Assembly (NCBI RefSeq): GCF_000807775.2
Contig: NZ_CP047385.1
Span: 1,116,001 to 1,180,000 of the forward strand
Origin: Pandoraea fibrosis
GTDB taxonomy: Bacteria; Pseudomonadota; Gammaproteobacteria; Burkholderiales; Burkholderiaceae
Direction of reading: 5' to 3'
Length of the DNA: 64,000 bases
Position numbers and translations under genes: made by a program. This document shows, piece after piece, positions 10,375 through 19,000 of the stretch; within the stretch, counting starts at the first letter, position 1; each line of letters starts with the position of its first letter. The notes below the pieces were generated by a model. The model searched no databases and was not told the DNA's origin. It was given only the letters and a program-made list of their open reading frames with translations.

Positions 10375-11358
10375 ATGAAGGTAACGATCATTGGCGCGGG
10401 CGCCATCGGTGGCTTGCTCGGGTTGAAGCTCGCGGCAACGGGTGAGGCGCAGGTCAGTGCGCTGGCGCGCGGCGCGACGCTGGCGGCGCTGCGCGAGCGC
10501 GGCTGGCGGGTGAAGCAGGGCGAGACGCTCACAGCGGCGCCGGTCGCCGCGGCACATCCCCTGGAAGATTCGGCGAAGTTGGGCGTTCAGGATCTGGTGG
10601 TGATCGCGGTGAAGGGGCCGGCGCTCACGCAGGTCGCTGCGTGCGTTGCCCCGTTGATCGGTCCGCAGACGCTGGTGCTGCCCGCAATGAATGGTGTGCC
10701 CTGGTGGTTCTGCAAGGGCGTGGCGCCTTTTTGCGACGACACGTTGACAAGCATCGATCCGGATGGCGCGATTGGCGCTGCCATTCCGCAGGCGAACGTG
10801 ATCGGGTGTGTCGTGCATGCGAGTGCGGCGACACCGGAGCCGGGTCTGGTCGATCACAAGATGGGGCGAGGCCTCATCATCGGCGAGCCGGGCGGGGGCG
10901 CGAGCGAGCGCGTGCAACGCCTTGCCGCGCTGCTCGAGCGTGCGGGATTCGAGGTGAAGGCATCGGACAACGTGCGTCTCGACATCTGGTACAAGCTGTG
11001 GGGCAATCTGACGATGAACCCCGTGTCGGCCATTACCGGCGCCACCATCGACCGGTTGCTCGACGATCCGCTCGTGCGCGCGTTCTGCTCGGCCGCGATG
11101 CGCGAGGCGGCTACGATCGGTGCGAAGATCGGCTGCACCATCGAGCAGTCGCCCGAAGATCGGCATGAGGTGACGGCAAAGCTGGGGGCGTTCAAGACGT
11201 CGATGCTGCAGGACGTGGAAGCGCACCGCCCCATCGAACTCGACGCGCTCGTGAGCGTGGTGAGAGAGATCGGTCAGCGCGTCTCCGTACCCACGCCAAA
11301 CATCGATGCCTTGCTCGGCCTGACAAGGCTCTTCGGGCGAGTGCATGGGTTATATTGA
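10375..11358 (+). CDS. PanE/ApbA-family ketopantoate reductase-like oxidoreductase
   Basis: An NADPH-dependent 2-oxoacid reductase fold of 327 residues. The N-terminal Rossmann motif is IIGAGAIGGLLG and the second domain contains IWYKLWGNLTMNP with the probable catalytic Lys. True PanE makes pantoate for coenzyme A. Here the gene follows hpaG after 4 nt with AGGAG before the ATG, so it belongs to the catabolic operon and probably reduces a pathway-related 2-oxoacid. No substrate can be assigned. The frame is open upstream but that part lies inside hpaG. Confidence 0.85.
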   Translation: MKVTIIGAGAIGGLLGLKLAATGEAQVSALARGATLAALRERGWRVKQGETLTAAPVAAAHPLEDSAKLGVQDLVVIAVKGPALTQVAACVAPLIGPQTLVLPAMNGVPWWFCKGVAPFCDDTLTSIDPDGAIGAAIPQANVIGCVVHASAATPEPGLVDHKMGRGLIIGEPGGGASERVQRLAALLERAGFEVKASDNVRLDIWYKLWGNLTMNPVSAITGATIDRLLDDPLVRAFCSAAMREAATIGAKIGCTIEQSPEDRHEVTAKLGAFKTSMLQDVEAHRPIELDALVSVVREIGQRVSVPTPNIDALLGLTRLFGRVHGLY

Positions 11359-11386
11359 CGGCTATCGAAAGGAAGCGAGGTGAGCG

Positions 11387-11677
11387 ATGCGACCGTCAGT
11401 CTTGTTGAAACGCCACTGTGTCGCCGTGCGCGAGGCGGCACGGCGGCATCGTGCATCGAATCCGCGCGTATTCGGGTCAGTGCTGCACGGCACTGACCGC
11501 GACGGTAGCGATCTCGATATTCTCGTCGATGCACTGCCCGGGACGACCCTATTCGACCTTGGCGGGTTGCAGGACGAGTTGGAATCGATGCTAGGCATTC
11601 ACGTCGATGTTCTGACGCCGGCGGATTTGCCGGTCAAATTCAGGGAGCAGGTACTGGCTGAGGCGCGTCCGGTATGA
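11387..11677 (+). CDS. mntA: MNT-domain nucleotidyltransferase, antitoxin of a HEPN/MNT pair
   Basis: A 96-residue minimal nucleotidyltransferase. The sequence GSVLHGTDRDGSDLD matches the family motif GSX10DXD, with a further acidic residue in GIHVDVLTP. In characterised HEPN/MNT systems the MNT protein neutralises its partner by transferring AMP to a tyrosine of the toxin. The stop overlaps the start of the HEPN gene by 4 nt (ATGA), which indicates translational coupling. It begins only 28 bp after the PanE-like gene, so it may be co-transcribed with the catabolic operon. Confidence 0.9.
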   Translation: MRPSVLLKRHCVAVREAARRHRASNPRVFGSVLHGTDRDGSDLDILVDALPGTTLFDLGGLQDELESMLGIHVDVLTPADLPVKFREQVLAEARPV

Positions 11678-12012
11678 GCGAGACACGTCTGCCCGATTAC
11701 CTGGATCACATGCGTCAGGCCGCGACTGACGCGTGCGATTTTGTCGACGGTCTCTCAAAAGACGACTTCCTGCACGACAAGCGCACGCAACAGGCTGTGG
11801 TGATGAGTCTGATTATCATCGGAGAAGCGGCGACGAAAATCATGGATCGTCACGCCGACTTCGCTCAGTCAAATCCCGAGGTTCCGTGGCGTGCGATGCG
11901 CGGTATGCGCAATCGCATCGCCCATGGTTATTTCGATATCAACCTCGATGTCGTCTGGGACACCATCCAGATCGCACTGCCCGATCTTCTGGGCCACCTC
12001 AAAGGCCTTTAA
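11674..12012 (+). CDS. hepT: HEPN-domain (DUF86) RNase toxin
   Basis: A 112-residue all-helical HEPN/DUF86 protein. RNRIAHGY near residue 89 matches the RX4HXY catalytic signature of HepT-type endoribonucleases, and includes the tyrosine that the MNT partner modifies in known systems. GEAATKIM and VPWRAMRGMRN are typical of the family. The motif is complete, so the toxin is predicted to be functional. It ends 45 bp from the converging MFS gene; a weak hairpin (12013-12032) lies between them. Confidence 0.9.
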   Translation: MSETRLPDYLDHMRQAATDACDFVDGLSKDDFLHDKRTQQAVVMSLIIIGEAATKIMDRHADFAQSNPEVPWRAMRGMRNRIAHGYFDINLDVVWDTIQIALPDLLGHLKGL

Positions 12013-12057
12013 GAGGCGTTGCGCGCCGCCTCATCTTGCTCGGCCTTTAGCGCGTAC

Positions 12058-13344
12058 TTATCGTACCCCGGTGTGCCGATACACCTGACTCAGTGCGGCG
12101 AGACCCACAGCGGCGGCGGCCATCATGTAGAAACTCGGCGCGAGTTTGCTGCCGGTTGCGTTGATCAGCCACGTCAGGATGAACGGCGCGAAGCCCCCGA
12201 AGAACGTCACCGACAGGTTGTACGAGAGCGACAGGCCCGTGGTGCGCGTCTTCACCGGAAAGATCTCCGAGGCGAGAGCGGGCAACGGAGCAAAGTACAC
12301 CGTCATCAGCACGCCGAGCAGCGTCTGCAACGCGAGCATCATGCCAAAGCTCGGGTACGTCGAAAGCAGCCAGAACATCGGCCAGATCAAGACCAGCAAC
12401 GCGGCCGCCGCGATCATCATCGGCTTGGCACGGCCGACACGATCCGACCACGCGCCCACGACCGGCGAGAGGAACATCTGCACGATCCCGGTCGCCACGG
12501 TCGCCGCAAACGCGACCGATGCGGGCAACCCGAGTTGTTTGATCGCATACGTCGGCATGTACAGCACGAGATAGGTCGAGACCGTGGCAACGACCACGGC
12601 ACCCACCGCCAGCAACAAGCGCATCTTCTGATGCTCGAACGTGTCGCGCAGCGGCGTCTGCGTCGGCTCGGCTTCCAGGAACTCGGGCGTCTCGCTGACA
12701 TGGCGACGGATGTAATACGCAACCGGCCCGATCAGCAAGCCGAACAGGAACGGCACGCGCCAGCCCCAGCTCTGCATCTGCTCGGGCGAGAGCGTGCTCG
12801 TCAGCACCGCGCCGAAGCCGGCGGCCAGCAGCGTCGTCAGCCCCTGACTCGCCACCTGAAAGCTCGCAAAGAAGCCGCGCCGTTGCGGCGCATGCTCGGC
12901 GAGAAAGGCCGTTGCACTACCGAATTCGCCGCCGGCCGAGAACCCCTGAATCATGCGTGCGAGCACGATGCCCATCGGCGCGAGCACACCAATCGTCTCG
13001 TAAGTCGGCATGAAGGCGATGATCGCCGTGCCTGCCATCATCAACAGAATGGTCATCGTCAGTGCCTCGCGCCGTCCCCGGCGATCGGCATACACGCCAA
13101 TGACGATTGCGCCCAACGGCCGCATGAAGAACGACACACCGAACGTACCGAGCGTGAGCAGCAGCGATGTCGTGTCGTCGTGCGCGGGGAAGAACAGTTT
13201 CGCGATAGTGACGGCGAAAAAGCCGTACACAACGAGATCGAACCATTCGAGCGCGTTACCGATGGACGCGGATATCACCGCGCGCCAGGTGTGTGAGGTT
13301 GCGTCGCGGCCGATGCGCTCACCGGCGGCAGTGGCTGTGGTCAT
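12058..13344 (-). CDS. MFS transporter, metabolite:H+ symporter type
   Basis: A 428-residue major facilitator with about 12 membrane segments. The loop motif GVYADRRGRREALT and the N-terminal SIGNALEWFDLVVYGFFA are typical of the metabolite:H+ symporter (MHS) group, which takes up dicarboxylates and aromatic or amino acids. The start is the ATG of MTTATAAGERIG with GGAG 6 nt upstream; a longer open frame reaches into the aminotransferase gene. It lies 83 bp after that gene on the same strand, so it is probably in one operon and imports the substrate of the island. The exact substrate is not visible. Confidence 0.87.
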   Translation of the reverse strand: MTTATAAGERIGRDATSHTWRAVISASIGNALEWFDLVVYGFFAVTIAKLFFPAHDDTTSLLLTLGTFGVSFFMRPLGAIVIGVYADRRGRREALTMTILLMMAGTAIIAFMPTYETIGVLAPMGIVLARMIQGFSAGGEFGSATAFLAEHAPQRRGFFASFQVASQGLTTLLAAGFGAVLTSTLSPEQMQSWGWRVPFLFGLLIGPVAYYIRRHVSETPEFLEAEPTQTPLRDTFEHQKMRLLLAVGAVVVATVSTYLVLYMPTYAIKQLGLPASVAFAATVATGIVQMFLSPVVGAWSDRVGRAKPMMIAAAALLVLIWPMFWLLSTYPSFGMMLALQTLLGVLMTVYFAPLPALASEIFPVKTRTTGLSLSYNLSVTFFGGFAPFILTWLINATGSKLAPSFYMMAAAAVGLAALSQVYRHTGVR

Positions 13345-13427
13345 GTTGTCTCCAGTCGTTGTTATGTGTCGAGCATGCGTTCGTCGGAGGCATGCACCCC
13401 GTGTTCTTGTGGCCTGTCGCCGCGGCC

Positions 13428-14627
13428 TCAGCCCTGCGCCAGCACCTGGGCGATGGCCTGCGCCACGGTGTCGACGTTGCGCGTATTCAGGCCGGCCACA
13501 CACATGCGTCCGGAGCGCAGCAGATAGACGCCGTGCGTTTCGCGCAGGGCGTCGGCTTGCGCGGCGGACAGCCCCGTGTACGTGAACATGCCGCGCTGCG
13601 CGATGTAGCGAGAAAGCTTCTCTCCACTGACGTGTGCCGCCAGCCGTGCATGAATCTGCGCGCGCATCGTGGCGATGCGCGTGCGCATGCTGTCCAGCTC
13701 GTCTTCCCACGCGCGCCGCAAGGCGGGTGTCGTCAACACTTGCGCGACGAGCCGGGCCCCGTGCGTTGGCGGATTGCTATAGTTCGCGCGCACCGTACCG
13801 GTGAGTTGTCCGAACACGCGTGACGCTTCGTCTGCCGACGCGCATACCACCGACAGCGCGCCGCATCGCTCGCCATATAGCGAGAAGTTCTTCGAGAACG
13901 AATTGGCCACCACGGTCGGCACGCCGGCGTCGGTCAACGCGCGCACGGCGAACGCGTCGGCGTCGAGGCCATCGCCGAAGCCCTGATAGGCCATGTCGAC
14001 GAACGCGATGAGGCCGCGCTCGCGCAGCACCGGCACGAGCGTTTGCCATTGCGTCTGAGTCAGATCCACGCCGGTCGGGTTGTGACAGCAGGCGTGCAGG
14101 AGCACGATGCTGCGCGGCGGGAGCGACGCGAGGGTGTCGAGCATGGCGTCGAAGCGCAGTCCGCCGGTGGCGTCGTCGTAATACGGATAGGACCGCACGG
14201 GAAAGCCTGCGCTCTCGAACACCACGCGATGGTTGTCCCAGCTTGGGTCGCTGATCCAGAGGGTGCTCTCGGGGAAATAGCGTTTGAGGAAGTCCGCCCC
14301 CACGCGTAGCGCGCCGCCACCGCCCAACGTCTGCAAGGTGGCGATGCGCTGCTCGCGGCGCGCGGCATTGCCCTCCCCGAAGACGAGGGCTTGCACGGCG
14401 TCGCGATACGTGGGTGTGCCGGCCATCGGAAGATAGGGACGGGGCCCGATGTCGGCGAGCACGGCCGATTCGGCATCGCGCACGGCTTGCATGACCGGCA
14501 GACGCCCGTTGTCGTCGAAGTAGATGCCGATCGACAGATTGACCTTGTTCGGACGAGGATCGTGTCCGAAGGCTTCGTTCAGGCCAAGGATGGGGTCGCC
14601 GGGGTAGGCGTCGACATGGGAAAACAT
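13428..14627 (-). CDS. Aromatic-amino-acid aminotransferase (TyrB/AspC class I)
   Basis: A 399-residue PLP enzyme of aminotransferase class I. Landmarks are HNPTGVDLT, the cofactor Asp in FVDMAYQGFGDGLD, the Schiff-base Lys in NSFSKNFSLYGERCGAL, TVRANYSNPPTHGA, and the carboxylate-binding Arg in SGRMCVAGLN. It transfers an amino group between an aromatic amino acid or aspartate and 2-oxoglutarate. Its promoter carries copy 2 of the 48-bp element shared with the hpa operon, so it probably feeds an aromatic amino acid (tyrosine or a relative) toward that pathway. This is an inference. Confidence 0.88.
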   Translation of the reverse strand: MFSHVDAYPGDPILGLNEAFGHDPRPNKVNLSIGIYFDDNGRLPVMQAVRDAESAVLADIGPRPYLPMAGTPTYRDAVQALVFGEGNAARREQRIATLQTLGGGGALRVGADFLKRYFPESTLWISDPSWDNHRVVFESAGFPVRSYPYYDDATGGLRFDAMLDTLASLPPRSIVLLHACCHNPTGVDLTQTQWQTLVPVLRERGLIAFVDMAYQGFGDGLDADAFAVRALTDAGVPTVVANSFSKNFSLYGERCGALSVVCASADEASRVFGQLTGTVRANYSNPPTHGARLVAQVLTTPALRRAWEDELDSMRTRIATMRAQIHARLAAHVSGEKLSRYIAQRGMFTYTGLSAAQADALRETHGVYLLRSGRMCVAGLNTRNVDTVAQAIAQVLAQG

Positions 14628-14705
14628 GAGGGGGCTCGCTCCTTACCGATTCGATCGGGTTCGACGGTGAATTTTGAAAATCGATTGTGGGCGACGCCCC
14701 TTTAC

Positions 14706-14753
14706 GGAACAATCAATCGATTTTGGTCGATTCGTAAGCGAAACTTGATAATC
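14706..14753 (-). promoter_or_regulatory. Conserved 48-bp element, copy 2: probable LysR operator between aminotransferase and lysR
   Basis: On the minus strand this matches 5152-5199 at 43 of 48 positions. It ends 78 bp before the aminotransferase start and 8 bp before the divergent lysR ATG. That is the classic place for a LysR protein to activate a target and repress its own gene. The inverted repeat AATCG-N8-CGATT is kept. A further AAAATCGATTG in the opposite direction lies at 14677-14687. Confidence 0.78.
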
Positions 14754-14761
14754 GAAATGCC

Positions 14762-15694
14762 ATGCCCCTGACCCGCGTCACGCTCCGCCAGTTCGAAGCG
14801 CTGGTGGCCATTGCCGAACTGCATAGCTTTGCCGAGGCCGGCAACCGGCTGGGGCTCACGTCGTCTGCCGTGAGCCAACTCGTTGCCGAGCTGGAGTCGG
14901 TGCTCGGCTTTCGCATCTTCGATCGCACCACCCGGCGTGTGGCGCTGTCCAGCGCTGGACGCGACTTCCTCGCCTCGGCCGAATCGGTGCTACGCCATGT
15001 ACAGGCTGCGGAGAAGACCGCCGACGATCTGCGCAACCGGGCGGCCGGCATCGTGCGTGTGGGCGCGCCGCTCGTGCTCGCGAGCATGGCGTTGCCTGCG
15101 GCGATTCGCGTCTATGCCGAAACGCGGCCCAAGGTGGTGGTGCGCGTGGTCGACACGCCCGTCGATGCACTCATCGATCATGTCGCCAATGGCGACCTCG
15201 ATCTGGCCATTGGCCCGAACCGTGCGACAGGGGCTCACGTGGCGGGCGAGCCGGCGTTCGACAGTCCGTGGGTGTTGTGGTGCACGCCCGAACATCCGCT
15301 CGCGCGGCGTCGCCGCGTGCGCTGGTCGGATTTGCGCGACACGCCGCTCGTCGCCGCCGGTCGCGATCATGAACGCAGCGTCGCGCAGATGCGGTTATCC
15401 GCCCCGGACGACGCACGCATCACGCCCATCGATGTCGTCGATAACGTGACAACCGCGCTTGGGGTGGCGGCGCAAGGGCTGGCGGCGACGCTCACGCCCG
15501 GCTACGTGGCGGCGCTCGCGCATCCGTTCGGTCTCGTGATGCGACGTGTCGTGTCGCCCGAGACGATTCGTCAGGTATGTGTCTATCGTCCGCTGTCTCG
15601 TGCGGCGTCACCTGCGGCGGAAGGCTTTGCGCAGTTCTTGCTGGAATGGCTGCCGCAGTGGAACGAACGGATCATGGCCACGCCTCAGACGTGA
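14762..15694 (+). CDS. LysR-family transcriptional regulator of the catabolic island
   Basis: A 310-residue LysR-type regulator. The N-terminal winged helix-turn-helix (residues about 6-65) reads LRQFEALVAIAELHSFAEA, then LTSSAVSQLVAELE and LFDRTTRR-like FRIFDRTTRRVALS. The effector-binding domain follows (about 90-300). It is divergent from the aminotransferase gene with the 48-bp element between them. Because the same element lies before hpaH, this protein is the best candidate regulator of both units. The inducer is unknown, probably a pathway intermediate. Confidence 0.92.
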   Translation: MPLTRVTLRQFEALVAIAELHSFAEAGNRLGLTSSAVSQLVAELESVLGFRIFDRTTRRVALSSAGRDFLASAESVLRHVQAAEKTADDLRNRAAGIVRVGAPLVLASMALPAAIRVYAETRPKVVVRVVDTPVDALIDHVANGDLDLAIGPNRATGAHVAGEPAFDSPWVLWCTPEHPLARRRRVRWSDLRDTPLVAAGRDHERSVAQMRLSAPDDARITPIDVVDNVTTALGVAAQGLAATLTPGYVAALAHPFGLVMRRVVSPETIRQVCVYRPLSRAASPAAEGFAQFLLEWLPQWNERIMATPQT

Positions 15695-16011
15695 GCGCGG
15701 CGCGGCGCGGCGTCGCGCGTGAGGGTCTCAGCATCACTTTCAATGTCTTCAACGTCTCGCTGCGAGCCGGCAGATGGCGTAGGAAAGCCACACTTCAATA
15801 ATTAAAATTACGATAAGCATGCCGAAATGAATAATAAAAATTACAGCGTTGCGGCGTGTGCGGAGAAAGTGGTTTTGATCGCCTGAAACAAGCTGTAATT
15901 TTCGAAGCGATTCGTTTAGTGTTTACCCATCCTGCCTGCGAGCAAAAACAGGTCAGTTGATTCGTAGTGCTTTCGATGTGTCAGATTGTCTCCCATCCCC
16001 AAGGAGGTAAA
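15695..16011. promoter_or_regulatory. AT-rich intergenic region with inverted repeat, upstream of the autotransporter
   Basis: These 317 bp hold no gene that I can support. They are much richer in A and T than the flanking genes around 15795-15845. AAAATTAC occurs at 15804-15811 and again within AAAATTACAGC (15837-15847), which has an exact inverted partner GCTGTAATTTT at 15892-15902. These could be regulator sites or a bent, silenced promoter for the autotransporter. No clear -35/-10 pair was assigned. Confidence 0.5.
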
Positions 16012-19000
16012 GTGACTCACGCAATGCGCCAACATCTGCCTCGTCGTCGTCCGCTGTCGGTGGCGGTTTCTCTTGTCTTTCTGTCTGCCGGCGCCGCACA
16101 GGCACAAACCTATCCGCTATCGGTGATCCCGTCCGGCAGCATCCTGACCTACGAACAGTATTACGACGGAAATGTTGTGCCCGTGGGCGTCATTCAAGGG
16201 ACCGTGACGATTCACCCGGTGCCTCCTTATCCCGCCCAACTGGGCGGCGCCGGTGTGTCGGTATTCAACGGCGCGGTCGTGACGATCGACCCGAACCAGG
16301 GTGTGGCGGGACAGGTCTCCATTACCTCCGACTACCAGGCCGGCGCACCGAACGACGCGCTCTACATCGCCAATGGTACCGTGAAGATCACGCCAAGCGC
16401 CGGCGGGGTTCTGCTCAGGGGCAGGGGAACATCAGTCCACGGCGTCTACATGCCGGAGACGTCTAGCGGAACATCGCTGCTGCAAGGCGGTAACGTCACG
16501 ATTACCACCGACGGGAGCACCGCCGACGGCATTCGCGCCTATGGCTCGACATCGACCATCAATCTCGATCAGGCGTCGATTACGGTGAGCGGTGCGGACA
16601 GCTGGGGTGTGCGTTCCTGGGGCGGGAGCAACATCACGCTCAGCAACTCGACCGTGACGTCCGTGGGCACGGGGGGAGGTGGCCTTCAGGTGTTCAACGG
16701 CAGCTCGGGCACGATCAACGGGAATTCGACCATCACCACCGCTGTGGATGGCAACCTCGGTCTGAACGCCGAAGCCGGTGGCACGCTCAACACCAACACC
16801 GACGCGAACACGCCGGGCACTGTCGTCGTAAGCACGACGGGCGCGGGCAGTCACGCCGTGCGGATCGGTACCGCCAACGGCAACCTCAATCGATTGCGTC
16901 TGTCCACCACGCAGAACAGCACGTATGGGTTGCTCGTCAACGGCACATCGACCGTAACGGGCTCGCAGGTCGCCGTGAGCACGCTGGGCACCTCTGCATA
17001 CGGCATGTGGATCTCGGGCAGCACGACGGCCACGCTCAATGGCGGGTCCATCAGTACGCAGGGACAGACCGCTTACGGCCTGCTGTCCGGCTCAGGGGCG
17101 GCCACGGTGAATCTGTCCGACTTCGCGATCACGACGCAAGGCGTTCAGGCCTACGGCATCTACGGCTGGACGGGCAGTACGACCCACTTCGCCGGCGGCA
17201 GCATCACGACGAATCAGGCCAGTACTTATGGCATTTACGCGAACGCGGGCACGGTCAATTTGCTGACCAGCGCAAGCGGTGCAGGCACGGCGATCACGAC
17301 CTCGGGCGCCAACGCCTACGTCGTGCGTATTCAGAATGGCGGCCTCTTCAACGCGACCGGCGCGACGTTGCACGCCACTGGTGCGGGCGGCGCGGGCATT
17401 GTGTTCGATGCGCCGCAAACGGTGGCGGCGATGCCGACATCCGTCGCCACTCCCGGGTTGCCCACGCTGCCCACGACCACTGCCGGGCTGACGTCGCTCG
17501 ACCCGCCGCCTGCGCTGGCGATCACGACACCGTATCCGAGCGCGCCGACCGAGGTCGGCAGCGACATTGTCGGCGTAGCGACGGGCGGTGTGGGAGGCGT
17601 GGCGGCACCGCCGCGCGCCGGCGGTTACAACATGACGTTGCAAGGCACGACGGTCACCTCGGACCAAAGTGCGGCGCTATGGATCTATGGCGGCGTTGCC
17701 AACGTCAATCTGGTCGATTCGACGCTGACCGGCAGTGCGGGAGCGGTGTACGCGACGACGCGCGCCGTCTCGGGAGGGGGGGAGTTGGGCGCCACGCTCA
17801 ACCTCGACGCCAACCACTCGGTGCTCAATGGCCGGATCCTGACCGACACGACCAGTACGTCGGTCGTCAATCTGAGCAACAGCAGCACATGGCATGTGAC
17901 GGCGAGTTCGAATGTGACGGAACTGAGCAACGCCAACAGCCTGATCGACTTTCCTGTCACGGCACTGCTGGCGTCGGCGCCCACCAGTCAGAGTTCGTAT
18001 CGCACCGTGAACGTCGGTAACAGCTATGTCGGAAACGGTGGCACGGTAGCGCTGAACACCTACCTGAACGAGGGTGGAGCGTTGACGAATCAGTACACTG
18101 ACCGGCTGCTCATCGCAGGCTCGGCAAGCGGCACGACGCTATTGCAGATCAAGCCGGTTGCCGGGAGTCCGGGCAAGCTCACGTCGCCCACCGGTGTGAT
18201 CACCAACGACGAGGGGATTTCGGTTGTCCAGGTCGGGGGCACCTCTACGTTCAATGCGTTCCGTCTGGCTGGGGGCTACGTCGTGGCGCCCAATTCGCCT
18301 TATGAGTACCGGCTCTATGCCTATGGTCCCGGTTCGGTACATGGCACGGCGGAGGCGTCGCAAAACCTCGTTGGCACCGGGGGTGGTTTTTGGGACTACC
18401 GCTTGCAAAGTGCCTACGTGGATCCGGGCGGCGAAGTGGACCCGGAAGGTCCTGGAGGACCCGGCGGCGAAATCGTCGACCCGGTGCCGCCCGATGCGCG
18501 CCCTGAGGTCGCCCCTCAAGTTCCTGCCTACCTGAGCGCGCCGCAGGCCTTCTTGCATGCCGGGCTGATGGATCTCGATTCGCTGCATCGGCGTCTGGGG
18601 GAAGTGCGCGATGACCGCGAACTGGGCCGGGATCGCGGGCCGGGCGAGATGTTCGTGCGCGGCTACGGCGGCAATTTCCGGTACTTCTCCAACCAGAGCT
18701 TCCAGGCGTTTGGTTACGATATGCGCGGAGATTATGGCGCGATTCAAATCGGTGGCAATCTGTTCAAACATGTCACCGAGGATGGCACATGGCGCTTCGG
18801 CGCGGCCGGTTCGATGGGCTGGCTACACTACGAACCCGACGCCGTCGATGGCGCCAGCTCTACGCGCTCGAGTACCTACCGGCTGTACGGATATGGCACC
18901 TATCAGAGCCAGCAAGGCTGGTATGTGGATGGCATTGTCTCGGTTGGCTGGTTCAACGGGCAAGTGAACACCGATGTTCGCACCGACGTCGCTTCGATGC

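Noticed and set aside
6976..10532. Long minus-strand frames antisense to hpaE, hpaD and hpaG
   Set aside because: No ribosome site or motif. The plus-strand genes have all catalytic residues, so these are shadows.
16550..17460. CRISPR-like or tandem DNA repeat
   Set aside because: The periodicity is at the protein level and imperfect; the DNA has no identical repeats with spacers.
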